From JBCCCJ01 sp039029315 (GTDB lineage Bacteria; Bacteroidota; Bacteroidia; J057): a stretch of 64,000 nt of DNA. Where the stretch lies: NCBI GenBank assembly GCA_039029315.1, contig JBCCGK010000035.1, positions 1 to 64,000 on the forward strand, written 5' to 3'. Position numbers and translations under genes: made by a program. The notes beneath the pieces are model-generated. The model searched no databases, was not told the origin of the DNA, and saw only the letters and a list, made by a program, of their open reading frames with translations. Positions 8,807 through 17,236 of this stretch are shown one piece after another (within the stretch, counting starts at the first letter, position 1; each line of letters opens with the position of its first letter).

Positions 8807-10120
8807 ATGAAAACCGTACAATCAGCTCATTGGCTTGTTATGTTTTGTCTGTGTGTCATAGCAGGTTCTTTCCAAAGCTGTGTGAAAGATTCCTGTGATC
8901 AATTGACCTACACATATATGGAATACGAACCGACCTATATGACAAGAGCAGCGTTTGAAGATGCTGTTAAGGTCGAAAAAGCCAGAGAGTTGCAAGATCC
9001 TGGAAAAATTCTTGTCAATGAAGATTGGCTGTTTGTCAATGAGATTGGCAAAGGAATCCATATTATTGATAATGCTAATCCGGCTTCTCCTCAAGTTCTT
9101 TCTTTCTTGAGAGTTCCAGGAAATTATGATATGGCAATCCATTGTGGAAAATTATATGTAGACAGCAGTGTCGACTTGCTGGTATTTGACCTGGCTTCAG
9201 CGGAGCAGCCAAGCCTGATCAGCAGAACAACCAATGCTTTTCCTCATATGCTCTTCTATAAAGGCTATCTGGCAGATGCCAATCGAGGGGTTGTGGTAGA
9301 GTGGATCGGGAAAGCGGTAGAAGGACAATACAACTGCCAGACGGGGATTCCTGAGATGTGGGAACTGAATCAACTGGATGCGCAGTCTGCCTCTGAGATG
9401 TTCGCTTCCGGTAATGCCCGTCAGGTCAATCCTTCAGTCCCCGGAAAAGCAGGCTCGATGTCTCGCTTTACTGTCCAGAAAGAACATCTTTACATCGTCA
9501 GCCCCACCGAGCTACAAGTCTATAATGTGAGCAATTGTGCAGAGCCGACTTTGACAAGCTCCAAAGTGCTGGAGTTATGGGGAGGTGAGGCAGAAATGGT
9601 GTCAGTCCTGAATGACTTGATTCTGATTGGAACCAATGTTGGCGTGCTTCTATACTCTTCAGATTCTCCAGAAGATCCTCAGTATTTGTCTACCTTCGAA
9701 CATGTTCAAGCCTGTGACCCTGTCGTTGGGTCTGGAAATTTTGCCTTTGTTACTTTGCGGGATGGGCGAGAGATTCAGTGTGGCAATAATTTTACCAACC
9801 AACTGGATGTCCTGAGCATTGCAGATCCCATGAGACCTTCCCTTTTGATCTCTTACACAATGACACACCCTCATGGTTTGGGAATTGATCAGAATTTGCT
9901 ATTTGTGGCCGATGGAACAGATGGCTTGAAAGTATTTGATGCGACGGATCCTGTTAAGGTTGGGAACAAATTGATTGCTCAATTCGATACTTATCAGGGC
10001 TATGATGTGATTCCACATGATGGGATGTTGATCATGGTAGGGAAAGACGGGATTGCACAGTTTGATTATACCGATCCAGAGAACATAGAGTTGATAGGCT
10101 CGATTCCGGTCAGTCAATAA
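8807..10120 (+). CDS. LVIVD-repeat lipoprotein
   Basis: 437 residues. The N-terminal signal ends in a lipobox-like segment (IAGSFQSC), so the protein is likely a lipoprotein. The body is built of LVIVD-type blades, e.g. GIHIIDNANPASPQVLSFL, LLVFDLASAEQPSLIS, GLKVFDATDPVKVGNKL and IAQFDYTDPENIELIGSI, which are predicted to form a beta-propeller. Such proteins are frequent in Bacteroidota; ligands are unknown. It diverges from the barrel pair and is followed by a strong terminator at 10276. Confidence 0.8.
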   Translation: MKTVQSAHWLVMFCLCVIAGSFQSCVKDSCDQLTYTYMEYEPTYMTRAAFEDAVKVEKARELQDPGKILVNEDWLFVNEIGKGIHIIDNANPASPQVLSFLRVPGNYDMAIHCGKLYVDSSVDLLVFDLASAEQPSLISRTTNAFPHMLFYKGYLADANRGVVVEWIGKAVEGQYNCQTGIPEMWELNQLDAQSASEMFASGNARQVNPSVPGKAGSMSRFTVQKEHLYIVSPTELQVYNVSNCAEPTLTSSKVLELWGGEAEMVSVLNDLILIGTNVGVLLYSSDSPEDPQYLSTFEHVQACDPVVGSGNFAFVTLRDGREIQCGNNFTNQLDVLSIADPMRPSLLISYTMTHPHGLGIDQNLLFVADGTDGLKVFDATDPVKVGNKLIAQFDTYQGYDVIPHDGMLIMVGKDGIAQFDYTDPENIELIGSIPVSQ

Positions 10121-10275
10121 TGAATTCATTTGCGATTCGTAAGGCAAGCCGAATGTGTAGAGGTAAGCGGTAAAAACGCAATGCAAAAGGATAGCTTGAG
10201 GCAGCACTTTCACATTTGTCATACGATTGTCGAATAGCAAACCAAGCAAATTAAAAAAGATTATCTGTGCGAATT

Positions 10276-10313
10276 CCCCCAAAGTCTTTCTCATGGCTTT
10301 GGGGGATTTTACT
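10276..10313 (+). terminator. Rho-independent terminator
   Basis: A perfect 9-bp stem (CCCCCAAAG 10276-10284, CTTTGGGGG 10297-10305) with a 12-base loop is followed by a T-rich tail. It ends the LVIVD gene transcript. It also argues that the next gene starts at 10345, because an upstream in-frame start would read through this hairpin. Confidence 0.75.
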
Positions 10314-10344
10314 TTTCGAATCGGACTTTGTGTATATTGAACAC

Positions 10345-11292
10345 ATGAACCCCACACTTTCTCACATTCCTTTATTTGATGAATTGGAGCCCTCTCAGAC
10401 CATTCTTCTGGCCGGGGCAGGAGGAGGTTACGACATTGCCAGTGGGATACCATTGTATGTGGCTCTGACCTCCATGGGAAAAAATGTCATCCTGGCCAAT
10501 TTGTCTTTTTCTTTGCTGGTGGGAGGAGAGAAAATCAGTTCGATTTGCTATAAGGTGAATGCTGATACCAGAGGCGGAGATTACTTTCCTGAAAAATACA
10601 TATGCGAATGGTTTCGGGAGAGAGGGGAAGATCTTTCCATGTATTGCTTCAATGTGAGTGGGGTTCAGCCTATCAAGGAAGCCTATGAGGCCATCATCGA
10701 GGAACATGAGATTGATACCTTGCTATTGGTGGATGGCGGGACAGACAGCTTGATGCGGGGAGATGAAGCGGGTTTGGGAACACCAGTAGAGGACATGGCA
10801 TCGATTGCGGCAGCATATTCGATTCCGCTTGAAAGAAAATATCTGGCATGTCTGGGATTCGGGATTGATCATTTTCATGGGGTGTGTCATGCGCAATTTT
10901 TGGAGAATGTCGCAGCTCTATCCCAAACCGGAGACTATCTAGGTACGATCAGCTTGCTCCCTCAAATGCCAGAAGCAGAAGTTTTTTCTTCTATGGTTGC
11001 CTACCTCAATCAGAAGATGGCAGGCCACCCCAGCATTGTTGCCAACTCGATCAACAGTGCTCTTCAAGGGCATTATGGGGATTTTCATGCAACGAAGCGC
11101 ACCAGAGGCAGTCAATTATGGATCAATCCATTGATGTGTCTGTATTGGTGTTTTGGATTATCTGCGGTTGCAGAACGCCTGCTGTACCTGGACTTGCTGT
11201 TACCTACCCGGAGCCATATGGAGGTGAAAAATGCCATCCAGGAGTTTATGCGCATAGTCGGCAGAAAAAAATGGGAGCATATTCCTCTTTGA
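10345..11292 (+). CDS. DUF1152 family protein
   Basis: 315 residues from the ATG at 10345. An in-frame extension to 10267 is possible but would include the terminator hairpin. The N-terminal LLAGAGGGYDIASGIPLY is the glycine-rich nucleotide-binding-like loop of the DUF1152 family. A second conserved block (LLLVDGGTDSLMRGDE) follows near the middle. The fold is expected to be Rossmann-like and cytoplasmic; no reaction has been assigned to the family as far as I know. TATATTGA at 10333-10340 could serve as a -7 box, giving a very short leader. Confidence 0.75.
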   Translation: MNPTLSHIPLFDELEPSQTILLAGAGGGYDIASGIPLYVALTSMGKNVILANLSFSLLVGGEKISSICYKVNADTRGGDYFPEKYICEWFRERGEDLSMYCFNVSGVQPIKEAYEAIIEEHEIDTLLLVDGGTDSLMRGDEAGLGTPVEDMASIAAAYSIPLERKYLACLGFGIDHFHGVCHAQFLENVAALSQTGDYLGTISLLPQMPEAEVFSSMVAYLNQKMAGHPSIVANSINSALQGHYGDFHATKRTRGSQLWINPLMCLYWCFGLSAVAERLLYLDLLLPTRSHMEVKNAIQEFMRIVGRKKWEHIPL

Positions 11293-11381
11293 ATTTATTG
11301 TCTTGATAAAATAATTGCGGTAAATTAGTCCACTTGATTGAATTCAAGTACCCATTCGAGTTGATCCTAAATATTTCATCC

Positions 11382-11951
11382 ATGGATTTGCGTACATTTT
11401 TACTCATTTTCTGTCTTAGTGGAATCGTGCTTCTTGATAGTTGTAAGCAACAAGCAGATGATAACAGCATTGAAGCCTTGCAGGAAAAATTCCGGGAAGT
11501 TACATCTTCTACCTCTGCTAACGGGCCGGTAAATCAGGAAGAAATCAAAGGGGTGATGCTACAGCTGGCCCAGGCCTATGAAAGGGAGGCTGAAGGGCAG
11601 GCAGACGCTGATCTGGCTGCAAAAAACTGGTACAAAGCTGCAGAGCTCTATGAAACGAATATGATGGATATCGGGAAGGCCTTGCAGATTTTTGATAAAA
11701 TTATCCAAACCTATCCTGCGCATGACAGAGCTGCGGACGCCCTATTCAAGAAAGGATATATTTATCATAATACCCTAAGGGATCTTGACAAGGCCAAAGT
11801 TGCCTATCTGGACTTTTTGGAAAAGTATCCTGAGCATGATTTGGTCAATAGCGCCAGGTTCGAAATCGAAAACCTCGGCGTGCCCGCAAAGGAATTATTG
11901 GAAAGAATCCAACAAACCGATTCTACCGAAGCATCCAACGGTCCAAGTTAA
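11382..11951 (+). CDS. TPR-repeat lipoprotein
   Basis: Start at 11382 gives MDLRTFLLIFCLSGIVLLDSCK, a lipoprotein signal; 189 residues. The mature part has TPR-like helical pairs (AAKNWYKAAELYETNMMDIG, AADALFKKGYIYHNTLRDLD) similar to the outer-membrane BamD/YfgM class of assembly lipoproteins. It is short for BamD, so I name it only by its repeats. It stands alone between DUF1152 and a DUF4397-like lipoprotein. Confidence 0.7.
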   Translation: MDLRTFLLIFCLSGIVLLDSCKQQADDNSIEALQEKFREVTSSTSANGPVNQEEIKGVMLQLAQAYEREAEGQADADLAAKNWYKAAELYETNMMDIGKALQIFDKIIQTYPAHDRAADALFKKGYIYHNTLRDLDKAKVAYLDFLEKYPEHDLVNSARFEIENLGVPAKELLERIQQTDSTEASNGPS

Positions 11952-12113
11952 GCGTTACTCTATATATCTAATATTCTGGGGATCTATTATATGAAATAAT
12001 AGGGCAAGAGAGGAGTTGGGAAATACAAAAATAGAGGGGATCTTGGTTTTGATGTCTGGAATGATAGAATCCTTTCCAACTGTTTTGTTGTTTTACCCTG
12101 CTTAACCACTTTC

Positions 12114-12839
12114 ATGAAGGAAAAGAGTTACCTATATGTAATCATTCCCTGCCTGCTAGGGATGCTTTTGGCGTGTAAACCCACGGAATTACCGGAACCG
12201 CCAGAACGCGAACGAACTTTTTTGCATGTGCTGAATGCTTTTTCAGGTTTGCCATCTGGCTTTGATATGCGGTTTACCTATTTTGAAAAGAAGCAGATGG
12301 CAATAGATGGACTGACATTTAAACAGGCTTGGCCACCAAGTGGATACGCTTCTCTATTGACTGAAGTACCTGTAGATAGTACCCAGGAGACGGTACAGGT
12401 GTTAGTAGATGTATTGAACAATTTTGACAAGTCGAGCATTTATGAAGGATTCCCTTTGGATGTCACAGCTGGCGCGAAGTCGACGATCTGTATGATAGAT
12501 AGTTTTGGTAAGCCCCTACTTGTCAAGACCATAGATACGCCTCTTGAGTATCAGGGAAGCACGGCCAATATTCGGTTCATGAACCTGAACAGCGTGCTAA
12601 AATCCACAAGTTTGATTGCCAAGTCTGATACCTTCCGAATTCCGCAATTGAACTTTCTCAATTATTCGTCTTATGAGTTGATTCCTTCAGGGACTTATAC
12701 ATTTTATTTTATCAATGATTTTACAGGAAACCGTCTCGATTCTGTCCCAAACATCAAAATCAAGGCACGTCAGGCATATAGTTTTTACCTGACCCAGCAA
12801 AATGGAGTTCCTGTTGGTGGTTATGAAATCCTGGAATAA
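12114..12839 (+). CDS. DUF4397-like lipoprotein
   Basis: 241 residues with a lipobox at PCLLGMLLACK. The body resembles DUF4397 beta-domains (LHVLNAFSGLPSGFDMRFTY, IRFMNLNSVLKSTSL, TYTFYFINDFTGNRLDSVPN), i.e. two Ig-like repeats. Its stop codon overlaps the next start by one base (TAATG), so translation of the two is probably coupled and the lipoprotein may work with the downstream outer-membrane protein. Family assignment is moderate. Confidence 0.6.
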   Translation: MKEKSYLYVIIPCLLGMLLACKPTELPEPPERERTFLHVLNAFSGLPSGFDMRFTYFEKKQMAIDGLTFKQAWPPSGYASLLTEVPVDSTQETVQVLVDVLNNFDKSSIYEGFPLDVTAGAKSTICMIDSFGKPLLVKTIDTPLEYQGSTANIRFMNLNSVLKSTSLIAKSDTFRIPQLNFLNYSSYELIPSGTYTFYFINDFTGNRLDSVPNIKIKARQAYSFYLTQQNGVPVGGYEILE

Positions 12840-13516
12840 TGAAACATTTGCGCCTTTCGCCAAGCTTTGTCCTGTTTATTTGTCTGAATCTGGTGATGTC
12901 ATTCACCTTGGCTCAGTATGGAAGGAGAGTTGGAAAAGGAGGCTTAGGTCAAATGGAGTTGGGGGCATCTTTTCTGAATATTTCAGACTTCAATGACGCC
13001 TTGGAAGCACAGGATTATCTGGGCGTCAATCAAAACTTTTTTGCACTCGGTATAGGCTTAGAGCGATTCAAAGGCAGAATGATCTATGGAGGGAGTCTCT
13101 ACAACTATATGATTAATCAAAGCCTAACGAACAATCAACTGGCGATCCTTAGCTATCATTATGGAAGTTTGCGGATAGGAGGGATTCTCGCCCAGGAATA
13201 TGAACAATATATGGTCTATCCAAGCATTGGACTGGGATATGGATTGGCCAACTTCAGAGAACGCCCCAGCGATGAACCATTGCCATTTGCTCACTGGTCA
13301 AGAGGTGCGATGGTTGATGCAAGGATATCTGCTCAGTTATTTGCCCTGATGGGGGCCGAACATCTGGTATCCCTGGGAATTCATGCAGGCTATGTGTACA
13401 CCCTGGACAACACCTGGTTACTGACGGATTTTGATCCTGATACCTCCGGAATTTCTCTCAGCCCGAAAGGATTGTATATTCGCGTTTCTCTTGGCATGGC
13501 GAGATGGAAGCGATAA
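12839..13516 (+). CDS. Outer-membrane barrel-like protein
   Basis: 225 residues. The signal peptide ends near MSFTLAQ. The mature protein is rich in Gly/Tyr/Leu strands of barrel type (FALGIGLERFKGRMIYGGSL, SIGLGYGLANF, LYIRVSLGMARW) and ends in an aromatic/basic strand, as barrel proteins do. It shares a TAATG overlap with the lipoprotein gene upstream. Fifty bases separate it from the CHAT gene, and that gap holds a promoter, so the barrel pair and the CHAT module are probably separate transcripts. Confidence 0.6.
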   Translation: MKHLRLSPSFVLFICLNLVMSFTLAQYGRRVGKGGLGQMELGASFLNISDFNDALEAQDYLGVNQNFFALGIGLERFKGRMIYGGSLYNYMINQSLTNNQLAILSYHYGSLRIGGILAQEYEQYMVYPSIGLGYGLANFRERPSDEPLPFAHWSRGAMVDARISAQLFALMGAEHLVSLGIHAGYVYTLDNTWLLTDFDPDTSGISLSPKGLYIRVSLGMARWKR

Positions 13517-13537
13517 GCATGATTGAAGGTTTTTTTG

Positions 13538-13545
13538 TACCTTCG
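13538..13545 (+). promoter_or_regulatory. -7 promoter box of the CHAT/ATPase module
   Basis: TACCTTCG fits TAnnTTTG with one mismatch and is preceded by a T-run, as is usual in these promoters. Transcription would start near 13550, leaving a leader of about 16 bases before the CHAT start codon. A short inverted repeat GAAGGT...ACCTTC (13524-13543) overlaps the box and could be an operator; this last point is inference. Confidence 0.5.
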
Positions 13546-13565
13546 AATTCCATACAGTTATATAC

Positions 13566-14909
13566 ATGCCACCCCCCATTCTCTATTTTGCATTTGCCAA
13601 TAACCCCAACAATCCTCGAAGGCACCTGAACACACTTGTGGAAGAGTATCGACAGCTCAGTCGAATTCTTCGAGCAAATGAATCAACATTTTCGTATGAT
13701 CCTATCCTCCAAGATCAAGCTGATCTGGATACGCTGTTTGCGGATTTCACCAGATATCGAAACAGGATCACCATCTTTCACTTTGGGGGACATGCAAATG
13801 AAACACACCTTTTTCTGCAACATCTGGATGGGGAGGTAGACAGAATCAACAAATCCGGCTTCGCACGCCTGTTGGGAGAGATGGAGAACTTGCAAGTGGT
13901 ATTTTTGAATGGGTGTGCAACCGAAGGCCATGTCCAGACCTTTCTGAATGCGGGCGTTCCGGCAGTAATTGCAACCTCAGCAGTCATCGCTGATGACAAA
14001 GCGACTCAATTTTCAATCAATTTCTATACCTCCTTGTTGGAAGGACTGACAATTGAGCAAGCATTTGAAGCCGCTAGAGGATATCTTGAATCCCGTGGGA
14101 TCGAAGTGAGCTTTGTGAGAGAAAGACCTCTCCCAGATAGCTTTCAGTGGGGAATCTATTCCAATTCTGAAGGAGAAGATATTCCTGCAAAGAAGTTGAA
14201 GGATCTTCAGGTAAGGCTGGAACCGATTGTTTTTCAGGGGAGCAGGATTTCTGCGAGAGGAATCCTCACCCTAATCCAGGAGAATGTGTTGACGATTGTA
14301 GGGCTTTCGGCTTCGAACAATCAATTGCGGGGAAGCTTGCCTGTGAGGGTGCCAACTGACCGATATGGATCAAGCCTGTTTGACTGGAGGCCATATAATA
14401 CCGAAGAGAGTGGCATCATTCTACATCTTCTTCGGGAATATCAGAGGGAATCTGGATACACGATTCGATTTTTGATGTTACAACCATGTGTCTTTGGCCA
14501 AAATGCTTATTTCGAGTTGGAAAAAATCAAGGACAGAATCGCTTTTATCGTTGATTGTTTTTCGCTTAACAAATTTGATCAAGTAGAAAATCAATGGTTA
14601 TCAATCCTCAATTCTCCAGACGTAGGGGGGTGCCTGATCCCTATATGCAGGACCTATCCAACTACAGTAAAAAAACAAATGTTTCGGTTAAGAGAGAAAC
14701 ATCTGAGCGGAGCCGAATACTATTTCAAGGACTACAGAGGATCATATGTGCAGATAGAATTGGAAGTACCTGACAAATGGACTCTGTTTCGTAGATTAAA
14801 TACAATTGCATTTGAGAAAATGCGCTTACGCGTTCCCAAACAACTAGATACAAGTGGAATTGAGGGCTTACCATCGGATTTAGAAGAGTTTTCTTTTGAC
14901 TTACAATGA
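13566..14909 (+). CDS. CHAT-domain caspase-like protease with unknown C-terminal domain
   Basis: 447 residues. Residues 1-205 form a CHAT domain, the caspase/separase-like cysteine peptidase fold. The His of the dyad is in FHFGGHA (His76) and the Cys in VFLNGCAT (Cys117), followed by the expected VPAVIATSAVI strand and the helix with EQAFEAARGYL. CHAT proteins act as proteolytic effectors in several bacterial immunity and programmed-death systems. Residues 210-447 match no family I know; a hydrophobic strand ending in Asp (AFIVDCFS) and a Cys-containing strand (GGCLIPICRTYP) suggest an alpha/beta domain. There is no signal peptide, so it acts in the cytoplasm. The stop overlaps the start of the ATPase gene (ATGA), implying coupled translation. 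Confidence 0.8.
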   Translation: MPPPILYFAFANNPNNPRRHLNTLVEEYRQLSRILRANESTFSYDPILQDQADLDTLFADFTRYRNRITIFHFGGHANETHLFLQHLDGEVDRINKSGFARLLGEMENLQVVFLNGCATEGHVQTFLNAGVPAVIATSAVIADDKATQFSINFYTSLLEGLTIEQAFEAARGYLESRGIEVSFVRERPLPDSFQWGIYSNSEGEDIPAKKLKDLQVRLEPIVFQGSRISARGILTLIQENVLTIVGLSASNNQLRGSLPVRVPTDRYGSSLFDWRPYNTEESGIILHLLREYQRESGYTIRFLMLQPCVFGQNAYFELEKIKDRIAFIVDCFSLNKFDQVENQWLSILNSPDVGGCLIPICRTYPTTVKKQMFRLREKHLSGAEYYFKDYRGSYVQIELEVPDKWTLFRRLNTIAFEKMRLRVPKQLDTSGIEGLPSDLEEFSFDLQ

Positions 14910-16453
14910 TTATTACATTCTATTCATACAAAGGTGGGGTGGGAAGATCCCAATTGTTGTCGAATATTGCGGCCTACCTCTGCTATTATCGGGAGAAACG
15001 TGTCTTGCTGTTAGAGTGGGATCTGGAAGCTCCTGGCCTCCATTATTTTTTTCGGCGAAAAAAATTACAAAAGAAGGGTCTGATTGAATTATTCAGTGAA
15101 TATGTCAGAACGATGCGGGCTGAAAAGAATCCTTCTTTGGCGGAGATGCCCTATTTCAATGAGGAATGGATTACCAATATAGATACCTCTTTGGGAGGAG
15201 AAGGCCGAATAGATTTGATTTCGGCAGGTGTTTATGACGACAAGTATACCAGACGGGTGAACGATTTCAATTGGCAGGAGTTCTATGAGTATTTGGATGG
15301 GAAGGTGTACATCGAATTTTTGAAGAAAAAACTCAAAGAATGGACATGGAAAGGCTCTGATGGAAGTGAGAAAAAGTATGATTATATCCTGATCGATAGC
15401 AGAACCGGGATCAGTGACTATTCTGGAATTTGCAATATTCAAATGCCAGATATGAATGTCATTGTGATGGCGCCTACTGATCAGAATTTTGCAGGTTGTA
15501 GACGGGTGATCGATTCAATATTGCGATCTCCATACCTGAAACAGGGATACAGAAAACCATTGATCATGCCCATCTTATCAAGGCTGGACCGAAATGACAA
15601 CAAGGAGTCGGGCAAATGGTTCAAGAGTTTCAGAAGTGAATTCAAGGATGTGACAGTTCAATTCCTGGAAGAAATGGATTTGCATATCTCTCCAAAAGAA
15701 TTCGGTGAACAGACCTTGTTGGACTATAAACGATCCATTTCATATGGAGAGAATATTCTGTTTAAGAAAAAGAAACAACAAATCGAATCCCTGACTCTCG
15801 AAAAACAATATGAAACCATTGGAGAGTTCATTGCGCCAATAGAACAAAACTGGAGTACTACTCATGAAAGAGTTCAGGGTTTGATTGCCAAAGGAGAGAT
15901 TGAGAAGGCTTTACAGGTATTGAAAAATTTGCCACAGTTTGCAGAAAATTCCTCATTCCTTGCCCTTGAAAGCAGATACAAAAAAATAAGAAAGGAACTC
16001 GAAAACCACACAATAAAGTACCGCACTTTCTCAGAAGAAGAAAGCCGGATAACAAAAGCGATACTCGGATATCTCCGGGTACAAATGCCGGAACAAGATG
16101 TGCTGAAAGACGATATCCAAAATTCTCGATCAAAAAAAGATTCTCTTCTGGAAGAGGTGAGGACTGTCGAAGCCCAAGGGAAAAAAATGATTGGCTCCAA
16201 TCGTCTTGAAGAGGCAATCCGCTTATTGAAGGGACAAAAATGGATTCGATCTAACCACCATACGGAATTGGTACTATTGGAATCCCAACTGAATCAAGTC
16301 TCAAGTGATGGTCTATTAGGACTCACGAGTAATGATGAACAAAATCGGCAACTGTCAAAATTGAGATTCAACCTCCTTCAACTATTTGACAAAACAAGAT
16401 TTGATCTAGAGACAGACCTCAATGAATCATCCGGATATGACCCCTTCGAATAG
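14906..16453 (+). CDS. KGGVGR-type SIMIBI (ParA/MinD-like) ATPase with tandem EAD11-like domains
   Basis: 515 residues. It opens with YSYKGGVGRS (residues 7-15), the deviant Walker A of the KGGVGR class of ParA/MinD-related ATPases. The switch-like LEWDLEAPGL (36-45) and the Walker B ILIDSRTG (161-168) follow. After the ATPase core (about 1-315) come two similar helical units, 321-391 (GEIEKALQVLK, ESRYKKIRKELENH, RITKAILGYL) and 421-496 (NRLEEAIRLLK, RQLSKLRFNLLQLF). Both resemble effector-associated domain 11, an adaptor that couples NTPases to effectors in conflict systems. With the overlapping CHAT gene this makes a sensor/regulator plus protease pair. The ATPase class is sure; the EAD11 assignment is by eye. 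Confidence 0.8.
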   Translation: MIITFYSYKGGVGRSQLLSNIAAYLCYYREKRVLLLEWDLEAPGLHYFFRRKKLQKKGLIELFSEYVRTMRAEKNPSLAEMPYFNEEWITNIDTSLGGEGRIDLISAGVYDDKYTRRVNDFNWQEFYEYLDGKVYIEFLKKKLKEWTWKGSDGSEKKYDYILIDSRTGISDYSGICNIQMPDMNVIVMAPTDQNFAGCRRVIDSILRSPYLKQGYRKPLIMPILSRLDRNDNKESGKWFKSFRSEFKDVTVQFLEEMDLHISPKEFGEQTLLDYKRSISYGENILFKKKKQQIESLTLEKQYETIGEFIAPIEQNWSTTHERVQGLIAKGEIEKALQVLKNLPQFAENSSFLALESRYKKIRKELENHTIKYRTFSEEESRITKAILGYLRVQMPEQDVLKDDIQNSRSKKDSLLEEVRTVEAQGKKMIGSNRLEEAIRLLKGQKWIRSNHHTELVLLESQLNQVSSDGLLGLTSNDEQNRQLSKLRFNLLQLFDKTRFDLETDLNESSGYDPFE

Positions 16454-16508
16454 AGATTAGACAATTCTAACAAAGAAAAATTGTACAGTAATACATTTTA
16501 GATTCTCC

Positions 16509-17099
16509 ATGCTCCATCGCCTGCTCGATCTAACCCTGGCAATTCTGGCACTCCTTTTATTCAGTCCTCTTTTGCTGCTGCTTGCGGCCCTTCTATTTGT
16601 TACTCAGCGTAAGATTCTCTTCTTCCAATCACGGCCTGGCTTGAATGAAGCTCCGTTTACCCTCATCAAATTCAGCACCATGTATGATGTTCGGGAGGGA
16701 GAAGATGAGGCGGCCAATCAATTGGCTCGTTTGACCCCCATCGGCAAATATCTCCGAAAATGGTCGCTGGATGAACTTCCGCAGCTCTGGAATGTCATTC
16801 GAGGTGACATGGCGCTGGTGGGTCCAAGACCTCTGCTGATGGAATATCTTACCATTTATACAGAAGAAGAGCACCAACGCCATCTGGTCAAACCGGGAAT
16901 CACAGGTTGGGCTCAAGTCCACGGCCGCAATTTCCTGACCTTCAAGCAGCGGTTTCAGTATGACCTCTGGTATGTGAGAAACCGGAGCATCTGGCTGGAC
17001 CTCAAAATCTTGTTGATGACCATTGGAAAAGTCTTCAGGCGAGAAGGGGTCTATGCCAATGAACAGACAACTTCACCAAAGTTTGATGGGACAAATTGA
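16509..17099 (+). CDS. Bacterial sugar transferase (initiating phosphoglycosyltransferase)
   Basis: 196 residues, a single-domain small PGT. These enzymes move a sugar phosphate onto undecaprenyl phosphate at the inner face of the cytoplasmic membrane to start exopolysaccharide or O-antigen units. Seen: N-terminal re-entrant/membrane helix (residues 1-35), then KFSTM, the SLDELPQLWNV block, VGPRPL and KPGITGWAQVHGR, all family hallmarks. No other glycan genes are nearby, so the polymer is unknown. It starts 55 bp after the ATPase stop and could be on the same transcript, though its function gives no reason to link them. A palindromic repeat lies just after the stop. Confidence 0.9.
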   Translation: MLHRLLDLTLAILALLLFSPLLLLLAALLFVTQRKILFFQSRPGLNEAPFTLIKFSTMYDVREGEDEAANQLARLTPIGKYLRKWSLDELPQLWNVIRGDMALVGPRPLLMEYLTIYTEEEHQRHLVKPGITGWAQVHGRNFLTFKQRFQYDLWYVRNRSIWLDLKILLMTIGKVFRREGVYANEQTTSPKFDGTN

Positions 17100-17107
17100 A
17101 AGGAGGA

Positions 17108-17236
17108 CCTCGGAGGATTTGGCGGCTGGTGTGGCGGCGATTCCTCCGAGGTCTGCGCATAGGCAAGGATCTCCTATGCCACCGCCTCAATCCTCGGAGG
17201 AGGCGCCATCGCGCACTCCCGACAAATCCTCCGAGG
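17108..17236. repeat. REP-like four-palindrome repeat, copy A
   Basis: Four copies of one 9-mer in alternating orientation: CCTCGGAGG at 17108 and 17192, its complement CCTCCGAGG at 17143 and 17228, so two successive hairpins can form. The outermost arms agree over 14 bases (CCTCGGAGGATTTG and its complement). A second copy with nearly the same spacing is at 50373-50504. It lies between the convergent sugar-transferase and EEP genes, and its right half encodes the C-terminal tail of the EEP protein. Confidence 0.75.

Noticed and set aside
10267..10344. 26-codon N-terminal extension of the DUF1152 gene
   Set aside because: It would translate through a perfect terminator hairpin; the glycine-rich family start fits the ATG at 10345.
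13566..14909. CHAT gene considered part of a gasdermin or type III-E CRISPR system
   Set aside because: No gasdermin-like small gene, no CRISPR array and no Cas gene is present nearby.
16509..17099. Sugar transferase considered a third component of the CHAT/ATPase module
   Set aside because: It is a normal initiating phosphoglycosyltransferase with all motifs, and the 55-bp gap gives no sign of coupling; co-location is probably incidental, though cotranscription remains possible.
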